Shown: positions 22,807 through 33,685 of the stretch, piece by piece | Layout: every line of letters begins with the position of its first letter | Numbering within the stretch: position 1 is the first letter of the stretch | Assembly (NCBI RefSeq): GCF_003589595.1 | Contig: NW_020655294.1 | Location: 1,996,184-2,060,183 of the forward strand | Source: Hyposmocoma kahamanoa | Lineage: Eukaryota; Arthropoda; Insecta; Lepidoptera; Cosmopterigidae | DNA length: 64,000 nucleotides | Direction of reading: 5' to 3' | The notes under the pieces: model-generated | Database searches by the model: none | Told to the model about the DNA's origin: nothing | Seen by the model: only the letters and a program-made list of their open reading frames with translations | Made by a program: the position numbers and the translations under genes

Positions 22807-23293
22807 TAACCAGAAATAGAGACGAAATAAGTAGGTACGAAATAAATATATTCCTGGTAACACATTAGCTATACAGCTCTTATAAATATCAACTCTCGTT
22901 TGCACTGAAATATAGACAGGCCTACTGATCTGTGTGTACGTCTCCATATATTCCAAAAAATATTATGTATTTATTGTAATAAAGATAATATCTCTAACAA
23001 TGCCATACTGTTCTATTCGGTGGTGTGGGAAAAACAGCAAAACATCTAATTACAAAACAAATGGAATCACATTTCATCGGTAATTAAATATGTAATTTTG
23101 CAATTATCGTCCATTATAGCAAAGCTCAAGTTAACTGGTCGATTTGATGTGAAACAGTTGACGACACCCGTCAATTGTTTCGTACTCGGGCTAGCCAATC
23201 GGAGCGCAGTTGTCACAGTAATGACATGGCAGAATAGTTTTTTCAAACAAATTAAATGACATTTCGTCTCTATTTCTGGTTATGTACTCGATG
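22807..23293 (+). mobile_element. CATCGAGTA MITE, left tip lost
   Basis: The right end is intact ('tttctggttatgtactcgatg'). The left end starts within the TIR at 'taaccagaaatagagacgaa', so about 11 terminal bases are missing. The interior matches 10823-11329 with a roughly 20-bp deletion in the spacer. Confidence 0.88.
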
Positions 23294-23444
23294 TTCTAAA
23301 CGTAGAGCTTTACTGCTTCAATGTATTTGGATGACAAAAATCCACCGGTAGTGGATTATCCCGTCGGGCTTGCTGGTTGTCTTGATCTATGATATTTAAA
23401 ATGTTGTAAATGAACAAAATACACAAATGCTTATTTACAAATAG

Positions 23445-23562
23445 CAACCCCTAGACTTCCTTATTTATTTATCTCAGTGGAACCTGGCCTACTACTAAGT
23501 AGTAGAAATTATCAATGTGACGATTTTAAGAGTAATTTTTGTTCACCTATGAAATAAATTAT
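23445..23562 (+). repeat. 'acccctagag' dispersed repeat copy
   Basis: It runs from 'tagcaacccctagacttcc' to 'cacctatgaaataaatt', parallel to 1218-1515 and 54808-54945. The middle is diverged. Confidence 0.55.
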
Positions 23563-24329
23563 TCGACTTTGAGTGATTTTTCTTTTTCTGGAGTTGGTCG
23601 CCCTACTTCTTTTGTTCGGTACGCCACTTTTGAAAAATCTGCGTTACTGAAGAATCCCTCGTGCTAGGATTACCAGATTCACAACTCTCGTTCAGGGCCA
23701 TTACCTGACTCCCAGATCAATTCAGAAAAATTGAAAGTCAGCTATGATAACACGTATATTGTATGGAAAGTTCTTAGGAGCTTTATGCATTTCAGAATCA
23801 GACAGACGCCATTTTTTTACGGACTTAAAAACATAGGAAAACAGCTCTTTTTATTTTATGCCTTGTGTGTTGTTTGAATATTGTAGATTTTTTATTTGTC
23901 TTTTTTTGCTGAGGTGTTTGTTGGTGTATTCTTAATTATTGCATGCAATGTCGCTAAGTCATCAACCTATTTAACGTGCTCATTTTATTAATTTTGTATT
24001 TTTTTGTTTTTTTGTTAATATTTGGTAGACATTCATTCAACGAGACTTTACTAACTCATCGTTAATTACATCACTTCGCATTTGATTTGTTTGGTTCTTG
24101 ACCAAACGTTACTTTGACGCAGTACGTGACTGGAGATGATACCCTATTTTGTATATTTTTTAAATTTCTTAGTACTTTTTGTGCGATTGTGTTTTTTAAG
24201 TAACTTTAAATAACTTTGTTAAGCACTTTATGCTAAATGTAAAATTTGTTCATGGCGTTTGATTCTTCATCTTTAAGTATCTGTATTATTTGTGATTAGT
24301 CTACGAATTTTCCTAAAATGTAAAAATAA
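23563..24329. other. Unassigned T-rich stretch
   Basis: Long T-rich runs and no coding frame or shared repeat are visible. Confidence 0.45.
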
Positions 24330-24530
24330 AAAATATATATATTGCAAAAATTATTAATACAAAGTTTGACCACAGAAAAATTATTTCGACGCGGTGGGAC
24401 TTGAACCCACGGCCATGCTGCACCGTAGCATTGCTCTTACCAACTTGACCTGTGCCTCAGTTGGTAAGAAAATTTTCTGTCTTTAAACTTTGTATCAATA
24501 ATCATAACAAAAACTAGTGGAATTACTTTT
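24330..24530 (-). repeat. tRNA-like cassette in dispersed repeat
   Basis: The minus strand gives a D-arm-like 'ggtcaagttggtaagagc'. A perfect 5-bp anticodon stem (ATGCT/AGCAT) encloses 7 nt 'acggtgc', giving a GGT anticodon with C instead of the universal U33. The T-arm GTGGG-TTCAAGT-CCCAC is perfect. The acceptor stem does not pair, so it is tRNA-derived and not functional. The flank 'actttgtatcaataatcata' matches the edges of the related cassettes at 39130, 54040 and 63390. Confidence 0.7.
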
Positions 24531-25035
24531 TTTTTTAGGAGTTACGTTACTAAAATCTCAATAATATATTGTAAAAGTCTTTATCGAATTTAAAGTAACA
24601 TTTCTAAATGAATTAAAACTATTAGCAGTACAAAAAAATCCATCTCAATACGCGACCCTAAATAAAACCCTGCACATTTAACGAGGGGCTTTGAATTTGT
24701 AACACATTTGCATTTATATTTGCGTGCATTAAACTGAAATAAAGATATCTGTGACGTCATCCTGTCACGCCCGATGCGTGCAAATCGTTAAATAAGTTTT
24801 TATTGAAATTTGAACTTAATGTAATAGAATTAGCATTGAATTACACATTCTTAGTCGTATATTTTATGATTTCGACACCTGTTGTTGGTTTACAGTGATT
24901 TTTTTAATGCTAAATATGTTGCAAAATGTTAAGTTAGTAGTATAACATTTATTTATTTAATCTTTTTTGCAAAATACAATACAGTAGAAATGGCGGACTT
25001 TATGCCATAACTAAACCATTGGGTCAAACAAACTT

Positions 25036-25336
25036 AGTAGCAGTAGAGCTCTCTGTGAAAGAGTTCATCCAAGAAAGCCACCTTATCTATTTCTGCCGCC
25101 AAGCAGTGATGTGAACATTACAATGTTCCAGTTTTGTAAGGTAAGGGTGCTGGTGAAACTACACGCACATGGTACCTGTCAATTTATGTCTCAGGGTTAG
25201 AGGCGCAATGACGGTGCCCCTCAGATCTTTATAATTTAAAGCTCTGAGTGGCACTGCAACTGTCATATCCAGGCGTGTCGCTAACGAACAGGCGCACGAG
25301 TTGTTCGTCCTGTCACTTGATATCACAAAAAAAAAA
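25036..25336 (+). repeat. Family B element, full-length copy
   Basis: It runs from 'agtagcagtagagctctctg' to 'tgtcacttgatatcacaaa' plus a 9-A tail. It is complete with scattered substitutions. Confidence 0.9.
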
Positions 25337-25679
25337 TTGAATCTTCCGTACAGAAGACACGTGCTCAGCTGTCAAACGTTGAAAGTTCTTAAAAGAAAAT
25401 TAAGATATCTATAGCACTAACCCCAATCTACATCAACAATATTTCTTTTTCTACAATTAAAAAAAGTTAACACGTCTACCGCCCGTGCGTTAACTTGACG
25501 CCCCGTTGATTCACAAGCGCTAATGGACACGAGTGACGCGAGCTTATGAGCGGCGCCTGCACAGCTATCGGTTTAGGGTTGCCAGCGGCGAAAGAAAGAA
25601 TAAAGCCAATTCCTATTATGTATTGATTTCTTAAGTTCCCAAATGGGTTTCGGAAATAGTTTCAAGTATTTTGTGCGTT

Positions 25680-25765
25680 TCACAGGCGCTGTACGCTCGT
25701 TTTCCGTCCGACATCCGATCGATACAATTACTGTCAAATAAGTAAAATACTCGACTAAATTCAAA
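25680..25765 (-). repeat. 'gttttccgtccgac' repeat fragment
   Basis: 'cgttttccgtccgacatccg' followed by 'acaattactgtcaaataagt' and 'actcgactaaatt' matches 42225-42300 and, more loosely, 36200-36265. The three copies share about 65 bp. Function unknown. Confidence 0.55.
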
Positions 25766-25844
25766 GACGCACGATGCGAATGAAGCTTCATACTTGACAT
25801 TATCTTTTAATTTCATCGATTATTACGCATTTGACAGTCGTTAA

Positions 25845-26010
25845 TTCCCTAGTTTGCCACCCTTAGAGGTGGAATATTTTCTTCAAATTCCGATAAAAAA
25901 AAGGATCATCAAAATCGGTTCACAAATTACTCGAGTTATTGCGTAACATAATTTTTTTTTAAACTGTACAGTCGAATAGAGAATCTCCTCCTTTTTTGAA
26001 GTCGGTTAAA
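25845..26010 (-). repeat. 'ccgacttcaaa' dispersed repeat copy
   Basis: 'ccctagtttgccacccttag', 'atcaaaatcggttcacaaat' and 'ttgaagtcggttaaaa' are the complement of motifs at 33500-33685, 39420-39625 and 51985-52225. The 'aagtcggttaaa' end is a frequent terminus of non-autonomous repeats in Lepidoptera. Confidence 0.65.
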
Positions 26011-27161
26011 ATAAATAAATAATTAATCTACTTATACACTTACATAAAGGTCATATTTTATTAATATTTGCATATTTACAATACTACAAACAGAGACATT
26101 TTTTAGTCCCAAGGTTTCCTGGTAAAAATTTCAACGAAGGCCGGCTTTTGTACCTACGTCAGTTTCTCACTGGGATAGGCCGAGACCTTGAACCGTCTCT
26201 CACTACGCTCCCGACAAACATCTATCGCTTTGTAAATTTGCTTATGAAGTACTAACATTTACAGGTCTGTGTTGTCACTGAAATATTTCAAGTAAAGTAA
26301 AGAATATTTCATTCATTCGTTCATGCATTTATTTCATTCACAAAATGTGAAAACGGAATATTTACAAAATAAGACAAATTTCTTGGAAACTCGAATAATT
26401 ATCAACAATAAGTGACTATAGTCCTTACCAAGTTATCTGTCTAGACTAGGAACAAATTAACGTTTGTAACCAACAATTAATAATTTTCTCATCCACTGGC
26501 AACACCATAAAGAAAGCACTCACCACAAAAATGTACAACACATTTAAAATGTTTTTGTTCTTAATTTCGGTTAGATAAATGTTTCCGATGCACTATGCAC
26601 AGCGGCGGGCCTTTAACGCGGTGATATATGCTCTCCCATTACGGCGTTTGTCTCGTTTGATATGTCCCGGCGCTTAAAACGTCCAGTGTGTCTTGACATC
26701 TGGTGGTTTCGTTCCTTGTAATGCTACCACCATTATATTACGGCCCCAGCATGCTGATTTTGATTCAAACCGGAATCTTACCGATCGGGTAGTCTCGAAA
26801 TCAGATGGGTTTTAGAGCGAGAAGATGAACCTGTTATTTTTTATTCCTACTATATCTTTCTAATTTGTGAGTTAAATCAACTAGTGTTCCGTTTTGAAAT
26901 GTCAAAAGTTTCCGACCGGCCAGTTGTGAATCGCAATTAAGCGTCTCGACTCGGAAGAGACGCGGTTTCCGATCGAGAGAGGCAATTAAAATCAAGCTGC
27001 TGTACTATTTGCACCGCGCAATCGCAAATGACAACCAAAGTATTTGGGCTTCATTGTTTATTGTTCAATCGTGCTTCTATTAGTTCAGAAATATGCAGTA
27101 TCTATGCCTTCAATATAGAAATGAAACTATTATTTCGGACCTTAATCAATTTACAAGATCT
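26011..27161. other. Unassigned stretch
   Basis: 26580-26760 is GC-richer ('agcggcgggcctttaacgcg') but has no supported frame or repeat partner here. Confidence 0.4.
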
Positions 27162-28402
27162 GGGGCGCACTATAAGTTTCCGGAATGAATAAGAAAAAAA
27201 AACTGTAAACAGAAATGAAGCCTTAATGCACTTTTTCATACGAATGAACCAATTTTGAAAACGTTTATGCCACGCCTCCGTGACAATCTCTGAAACATAT
27301 TTTTCATACTCTTCGACTTCAACGAAATCGTTGACCGCGTAACTGGTCCTTAATTTTTGGAAATAAATAAAAGTCACAAGGTGCCAGGTCGGATCTGTAC
27401 GCGGGTTGGCTCTTAAGGTCAACGTTGCTCACCTTCAAAAGTTCATTTGTCTGTCCGGCCGTGTGAGAACTGGCATTATCGTGGTACAAGATGATACGGC
27501 GTGGTTATTTTTACGGAGTTTGTCTATAACTTCCGGCAAACAAATGGTCGTGTACCAATCACTATTCACGGTACAACGGTTCTCCAAAGCAACAGTAGCC
27601 ACGTGTCCAGTTTTATTAAAAAAAGAACCAATCATCAGCTTAGAGGCACTTTGCACGCGCGCATCTTTGGTTGGTTTCGGCTCATCTCGAAAGACTCATA
27701 CGCTCGATTACTTCTTTGTTTTGGGATCGTAACTATAAATCCATGTTTCGTCACTTGTTACATATGTCCTACATCAAATTTGACGCCCCTTCGTTGAATC
27801 TGGTAAGCATGGCATTGCACCAAGAGACGCGATCCGTTTTTTGAGCCTCAGTCAAATTCTGTGAGATCCACCGAGTGCACAGCTTTTTCACACCCAAATG
27901 TTTGTGTAGTGTTGATTGTATTTGACTCATGCCTATGCCTAAAGATGCCCGAATCTCATGGCATGTCACATGCCTGTCTGTTTTGATCATACGGCGCACA
28001 GCATCAATGTTTTATGTTGTTCACAGCTGTAGACGGGCGACCATCGTGAAATTCGTCACTGAGATTCACACGACTGCGTATGAATTCTGCAAACCAGCTA
28101 AAAATAGTCGTCTTACATGGTGCTTCATCGCCAAAACCAGTTTGAAGCCGAGCGAAGCTCCGCTGAGCTGTTAAATTACACTTAGAGCTGTAGAAAATCA
28201 TACTACGAAAATTTTCACGAGTTAAATCTATGGTGATGTAGACAACCAATTTCTAAAATGACGCCACAATGTAAAAACAAGTGAATGTCAGATGAAACAA
28301 ACTGTATTCTACAGCCAAAGGGTTCCATTTTCAAATGTTGTAATTACTTTTTAAATATTGTTTACGTAAGTGGCCAGTTCCGGAAACTTGTAGTGCACCC
28401 TA
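27162..28402 (-). mobile_element. Mariner transposon, decayed, with both TIRs
   Basis: Inverted ends are present at 27162-27184 ('ggggcgcactataagtttcc') and 28378-28402, whose complement reads 'agggtgcactacaagtttcc'. The length (about 1.24 kb) fits mariner. The minus strand encodes the transposase in broken frames: the N-terminus at 28249-28004 ('VNLSDEFHDGRPSTAVNN'), a helix-turn-helix block at 27999-27769 ('HVTCHEIRASLGIGMSQIQS', 'HLGVKKLCTRWI', 'NLTEAQKTDR'), then 'SDETWIYSYD', 'HDNASSHT' and 'SDLAPCDFYLF'. It closes with 'EIVTEAWHKRFQNWFIRMKK'. Frames change near 28000, between 27750 and 27656, and near 27497, so it is inactive. The catalytic aspartates are all still encoded (see the catalytic-site entry). 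Confidence 0.95.
27373..27752 (-). other. Mariner catalytic triad codons
   Basis: D1 is in 'DETW' (codon 27750-27752), D2 in 'HDNAS' (27478-27480) and D3 in 'LAPCDFYLF' (27373-27375). D2 and D3 are exactly 35 codons apart in one frame, giving 34 residues between them, the DD34D signature of mariner proper. D1 and D2 are out of frame with each other (272 bp), which locates a frameshift between them. Confidence 0.85.
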
Positions 28403-28407
28403 TGTAT

Positions 28408-28504
28408 AACCAAGTGACGACTTGATCGTCCAGTCGTGCGCCTGGTGGTAAACGACACGCATATCCATAGCTGTTGCAGTGCCACTTAGAGCTTTTAATC
28501 GCGA
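28408..28504 (-). repeat. Family B element, 3' third only
   Basis: Only the segment from 'tttaaagct' to the 'cacttggtta' end is present, six bases beyond the right mariner TIR. At 28504 it runs directly into a LINE scrap. Confidence 0.8.
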
Positions 28505-28565
28505 ACGGCTATAGAGTGGAATTCCCTGCCTGCAGACTTGGTCGTGTCATATAAGGAGGTCAAGG
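28504..28565 (+). pseudogene. Jockey-like ORF2 scrap
   Basis: The plus-strand frame 'RTAIEWNSLPADLVVSYKE' matches the motif 'RTAMEWNSLPADLFPE' of the LINE fragment at 13600-14130. Only about 20 codons survive. Confidence 0.7.
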
Positions 28566-29302
28566 AGCTGGCTCCACCGACAAGTATATTGATAATGAAT
28601 ACATTGAATTTAACTTAAACGATAATGCCAGATGCTGTTCTACGATTAAAATTTTACTGACGATCTATCCGCTAACTTTGGCGGTTTTAACACCACGAAT
28701 GGTAGTACTACACTTGGGACTTCCTGTCACCATTCTCGGGATGACAGGAAAGACAGTAGCTGCATTGAAAGGGTCACTTTTTTAGTAGTTTCTTTTTAGC
28801 GTAACGACGAGTTGTTTACATTAACATATCATTACTACGATCATTATTTTATCATTAAACAACAAGCGAGACGTGTGTTTGGGATTTCGGCATCTAAAAC
28901 TAGTGTTATCTTGTTTACTCTTTACTAATGTTAAATGTAATTACCGATAACATTTTGTTTAATATTACTTAATTATGTATAAACGGGGGAAACCTGTCAT
29001 TAGCCTAAAATACCTCATGTAACGCCGTTGGTATTCTTAATAAATAAATTTAAAAATAAAATGACTTAATCTTCGTGTCAAACGAATAGGTTTTTAATTC
29101 TTAATAAAAGTATTACTAGCTTCTAGAAGCTTCGAATTGCAACAGTAAATAGTGTCAAGTAGGAATGAAAAGTAGTTAATAACTAGAACTTAGTAAGTAA
29201 TTACTAAGTAACCAGAAAGTAGTAAGTAAACTGACTTTCAATGTACGTTTCTACAGGCAACCGTTATTATTTAATTTTTACGTTTAATTCTGGGAGTTGA
29301 AA
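28566..29302. other. Unassigned stretch
   Basis: No supported frame. 29160-29230 is built from repeated 'agtaagta'-like words. Confidence 0.45.
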
Positions 29303-29700
29303 TCAAGTGACTGTACGAACAAGTCGTGTGCCGTGGTAAGCTACATGCTTATCCATTTTTTTAGCAGTAGAGCTCCTTGGGAAAAAGTCGTCCAGGGAAC
29401 TATCACCTTACCTATTTCTGCCGCCAAGCAATAACGGTTAACATTACTGTGTTTCGGTTTTGAATGGTATGGGTGTTGGTGAAATTACAGGCACATGGGA
29501 CTTGTCAACATATGTCTATCTTTCTAGATCTTCGCGATTTAAAGCTCTGAGTGGACTGCAACTGTTATGGGCAGGCGTATAGCTCACCATCAAGCGCACG
29601 ACTTATTCGTCCCGTCACTTGATATTATAAAAAATAAATGTTGCAGTGCCACTCAGAGATTTAAACCGCACAAGATCTGAGGGGCACTGTTGTTGCGGCC
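29303..29700 (-). repeat. Family B copy (minus) split by another family B copy
   Basis: 29303-29355 ('aagtgactgtacgaacaagt' to 'catgcttatccat') and 29638-29700 ('gttgcagtgccactcagag' to 'ctgaggggcactg') are consecutive segments of one minus-strand copy. A plus-strand copy (29362-29637) lies exactly between them, so this is the older host. Its remaining 5' half is absent after 29700. Confidence 0.8.
29362..29637 (+). repeat. Family B element nested in an older copy
   Basis: It is a complete copy from 'agcagtagagctccttggga' to 'cacttgatattataaaaaa', with opposite orientation to the copy it interrupts. The segment 'gggcgcagtggcagtgcc' is missing. Confidence 0.85.
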
Positions 29701-30087
29701 CGTAAGGAAACCTACTCTCCTTGTTCAGCGGTAGGTTATGTTTTATATAACCGAGTTCAAATTAAACTGGACGCAATTTGAAAATTGTGGCATCTTAAGT
29801 GTGTGAGGTATGTTAATTTCTCCAGCGGATTTATATTAATTCGTCGACGAAATCAAAGGGCCCTGTAAGTGCATTAAAATAGCTGTCATATGTTCCACTG
29901 TTTAAGTAGTCGGTTTATAAATTAGCGGCTTTTCCAAAGGAGACCGTTTAAGATGTGGATATTTATTTAACTAGACGTTTATTTTCGTGGGTTTTGAACT
30001 GGTTTTTATTAGGTGCAATAATAATAACAATGAAAATTGTCATTTTAAATATGTACATGCCAAATTGTCAGAAAGTTCATACCGATA

Positions 30088-30211
30088 GAAGATCAAACTT
30101 CGGTTGGTGCGTGGGTCAAAACCCGCATTGGTGCGTGGTGGACTATGGCCTAAAACCCTCGCCTTAGAGGAGACCCATGCCCAGCGTAGGACGTATAAAT
30201 GGGTTGATGTT
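30088..30211 (+). repeat. LINE 3'-tail ('cccagc' type)
   Basis: 'cccgcattggtgcgtggtgg', 'ggcctaaaaccctcgcctta', 'gagacccatgcccagcgtag' and 'gggttgatgttga' form the classical tail that ends RTE-like elements in Lepidoptera. A shorter relative is at 31352-31395 ('catgctggatcatagcctaa') and a scrap at 45390-45440. Confidence 0.7.
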
Positions 30212-30497
30212 GAAGTGACAGGAGGAACAAGTCGTTCGCCTTGTGGTAAGCGACACTTCTTTCCATAGCATTTGCAGTACCACTCGGAAGTTTAAATCAC
30301 ATCTGAGGGGCATTGCCGCTGTGCCCGACACCCTGAGACGTAAGTTGACGAGTATAATGTGCCTGTAATTTCACCAGCACCCTTCTCCTTCAAAACTGGA
30401 AGGCAATAATGCTCACATAACTGCTGGGCTGCAGAAATAGTGAGGTGCGTGTACTTCATTGGATGAACTCTTTAACAAGAAGCTCTACTGCTACTTA
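30212..30497 (-). repeat. Family B element, full-length copy
   Basis: It abuts the LINE tail directly, with 'agtgacaggaggaacaagtc' at the left and 'agaagctctactgctactta' at the right. All landmarks are present. Confidence 0.88.
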
Positions 30498-30660
30498 ATT
30501 TCTTGTTGCTATATAGACAGGTAGAGAAATAAAAACACTGTTCTTGGCTGTCGTCTTTACGGAGTGCCAAATTCATTTAATGGGCAATTTCGACGCTTTC
30601 TTAATAAAGATTTCGGGTTGAATTCAAAAATCATCGCGACGTTTAAAACTATAGTGAAAC

Positions 30661-30946
30661 CATTGACTTACAATTATATGGACGTCGGGTCCGCGCTAAA
30701 AAGTGTCCGAACTTATAGGGCGTTAAAATCGTATACAGAGCGTCATTCACGCTTTAGTCTTCGTTTGTTCGACTGACAGCGAAGCTTGCAAAATTGGACA
30801 GCACTGCGATGACATTACAATTTAAATTCAACGTTTTAGCTTTTTCATATTCCTTTACATGTCACTACGTTTAAATAGGTTGACTTGGGACATTTTTTTC
30901 GTGGTTTTTGTATTAGACCTGTCGTCCATTTATTTGTAAGTCAATG
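30661..30946 (-). mobile_element. CATTGACTTACAA MITE, copy 2, 8-bp TSD
   Basis: The element is 286 bp, in opposite orientation to copy 1. It is bounded by 'cattgacttacaattatatg' and 'catttatttgtaagtcaatg'. It is flanked by identical octamers 'agtgaaac' at 30653-30660 and 30947-30954. Family ends are therefore fixed by two independent target duplications. Confidence 0.93.
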
Positions 30947-31017
30947 AGTGAAACAAAATCTTGCATTTACAATAGATCTCAACTATAGATGTACGTCACT
31001 AAACGAATTTCACTGTA

Positions 31018-31247
31018 CTAGCAGTGGAGCTCCTTGTGAAAGAGTCCGTCCAGGGAAGTCCTGTTACCTTACCCATTTCTGCCGCGAAGCAGTAATGTGA
31101 TCAGTAATGTACTGCGTCAACTTGTATCTCTGGGTGTCGGGCGCAGTGGCAGTGCCAGCTCAGATCTTTGTGATTTAAACTTTTAAGTGGTACTGCAACT
31201 GCTATGTTACTGTCCACGACTTGTTCGTCCCCTCACTTAATATCCCT
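31018..31247 (+). repeat. Family B element, internally deleted
   Basis: It has 'agcagtggagctccttgtg', 'ttctgccgcgaagcagtaatg', 'gggcgcagtggcagtgcc' and the 'tcgtcccctcacttaatat' end. It lacks the 'ggtgctggtgaaattacagg' block. Confidence 0.85.
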
Positions 31248-32556
31248 ACTGTTACTTATGCTTGTCAATGTTTAGTAGCAAAAAACATCGTAATGATAGT
31301 TCATAACCAAATTAAAATCGTGTGGAGTCGTCAACCTGCATCAGGTCAGCATGCTGGATCATAGCCTAAACCTTCTCCTTCGAGGAAATCTTTGCTTTTT
31401 TTGCATTCGTTGAAATTGATTGTTGTACGATCCTATAAAAGATGGTCTGATCCTTTTTACATCTTGTAGTGTACATTTCAAAAAGCTAATTAATCTAAAC
31501 AAGTCGACCGGAGCCATCAATTCCACATTATTTTCCGTCTGAGACTTGTCTCGTACCGAAATGACCTTTTAAATCCGACGGAGGTAAGAAATATTTAAGA
31601 TTACCTTATCTTTACCCGTCACTGTGCGGAGGTCCGCCATTATCACGTATTTTATTCAACACCAACTTATAAATACATTTAAAAAACCCTCACTTGTATT
31701 GTATTGCTTCGGATTTAATTTCCGTAATTGTATCCGTAAATTTGCCAAAAGATACATTATACTCCAATGACCAATCACGGGAGTGTATACGAAATTCCAA
31801 TTTTGAATTCTTAACGTTCCATTGGCGCCATTGGTTTTTGTTTTTATTTTAATGGCTTTTGTATATGGTTGTTTTTGTCTTTGTTATTTATTGCCTGTGG
31901 TTAAGATTTAGTCTTTTTAATGGTTAATTTTTGTATTGTTTTTGCTTTATGTAAATGTGGAGTTTTGTTTCTGAAAATTGACACACGTATGATTTCACAA
32001 AAGCTAAAAAATAAAATAACATTATCAACGAGAATGCCAGGATCACCAAACATGGTTGCCCGTCAGGTAATTATGAAGATAAAGATGCGTAAGAGCATTA
32101 TTGAAGTGTAGACTGTGATCTCATTCGCCGACATTCTTTCAAAGATTGATCTTAGATTTGATTGAAAGAATCAAGCCAATGGAAACGATCGCGTGGATGA
32201 ATTTCTTTGTTTGGTTTTGTTGCCGTCACTTTTATTTGCCCACTACCTAACTCATTATTGTTTCTTGTAACTTTCCATCATATATGCAGTGAATAATTGC
32301 CCCTAGGCCATTCCCTTTCATATTAATAGGTAACATAGTTGAAAATACAACGTTATCAAAAGTAATTTTTTACTTATAAAACAAAGAAGTTTGGAGTTGG
32401 TGCTGGAGTAATAATAAAGGACGCTATTCTCTCAGTTTTCCGTCTTATCTGCTTACAGTAAAGATTAAATCAAACTGCGCAAATCCGTGCAAACTAACCA
32501 ACCGTTGCTTCATTGCAAGTGACTCTCAAACTGTATTGTCTTTTATTGACTTCGGG
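31248..32556. other. Unassigned stretch
   Basis: Apart from the LINE-tail scrap at 31352-31395, nothing is recognised. The 63-codon frame at 31920-32111 has no motif. Confidence 0.45.
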
Positions 32557-32928
32557 CATCGGGTATATAAACAAAAATAGAGACGAAATATCATTTAATT
32601 TGTTTGATAATTATTCTGCCATGTCATTACTGTGACAACTGAGCTCCGATTGGCCAGCCCGAATTCGAAACAATTGACGGGTGTCGTCAAATTGTTTCAC
32701 TTCAGATAGATCAGTTTAACTTGAGCATTGCTATAATGGACGAAAATTGAAAAATTACATATTTGATTCCGTTGGTTTTGTAATTAGATGTTTTTCTGTT
32801 TTTCCCACACTACCGAATAGAACAGCACGCCATTTTGCAACGCCACACGTTGATATTTATAAGTGACGTATCACTGATGAGTTACTAGGAATCTTATTTC
32901 GCCTCTATTTCTGGTTATATACTCGATG
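32557..32928 (-). mobile_element. CATCGAGTA MITE, shortened copy, TSD visible
   Basis: The left TIR 'catcgggtatataaacaaaa' and right TIR (complement 'catcgagtatataaccagaa') enclose a 372-bp copy that lacks part of the left arm of the family. Octamers 'acttcggg' (32549-32556) and 'acctcggg' (32929-32936) match at 7 of 8, confirming the 8-bp duplication. Confidence 0.88.
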
Positions 32929-33221
32929 ACCTCGGGGGAGGTGTTTAGGTTTGGGACGAATATCACTTTCCATCGTGCTGGCAAAATGCGATTGCGGAAC
33001 TTCTGTATAATTGTAATGTTGTCACCGTCACCGATAAGTATTAGGCCTGAGATTTATCAAACGAATTTTGATTTCAATTTCAATTTTTCGTATTTACAAA
33101 ATGAACTATGCCTAAGTTTAAGAAAGGAATTAAATTAAACTTTGGGTTTCCTTCGTAACTTCTTATTTAAAGCTAGGCAAAGTTAGTTTTGTAAAAGCGA
33201 AAAACTTGCTAACTCTACCTA

Positions 33222-33368
33222 ATTTTGGTGGCAATTTCTATTATTTAAATCTTGTCGAATATTATCATGAAGTATTATTTTACATTCTAGTGAAGTAACC
33301 TGAAATATTATTTAGTATTTCATGATAATTTATTCGAATACTTAAATAATAAAAGTTGCCACCAAAAT
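33222..33368. mobile_element. Foldback MITE-like hairpin
   Basis: The arms begin 'attttggtggcaatttctat' and end in the near-complement 'taaaagttgccaccaaaat'. They extend inward about 55 bp each, including 'catgataat' on both sides, with a short central spacer. It is about 147 bp in total. No clear target duplication was found. Confidence 0.75.
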
Positions 33369-33499
33369 GGGGTACAGAAAATTAACCTTGAAATTACCCA
33401 TTAGAGCGAAGCAAATACGATTTGATACAATTGCAACCCTTGTATTGGAGATGACAATAAACTGTAACCTAAACACAAGGAGACTTTACAGTAACTGCT

Positions 33500-33685
33500 G
33501 GTCTCCTACTTTTTTAACCGACTTCAAAACATTTTTTTTGTATTTATCTATGTTACGGGATTCTTTGTGAACCGATTTTAATGATTTTTTTTCCTGGAAA
33601 GAGAAGAGGTGAAGACTCAAATTAGGGGATGAATCCGGTTTCGCGTACTTTTCGGTAACCGATTTCAATAAAACTTGGCAAGTAG
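33500..33685 (+). repeat. 'ccgacttcaaa' dispersed repeat copy
   Basis: It has 'tttttaaccgacttcaaaac', 'gtgaaccgattttaatgatt', 'ggggatgaatccggtttcgc' and 'tttcaataaaacttggcaag'. This is the most complete copy of this family here. Confidence 0.7.

Noticed and set aside
27406..27797. Two plus-strand frames of about 100 codons
   Set aside because: They are antisense shadows of the mariner transposase on the minus strand.
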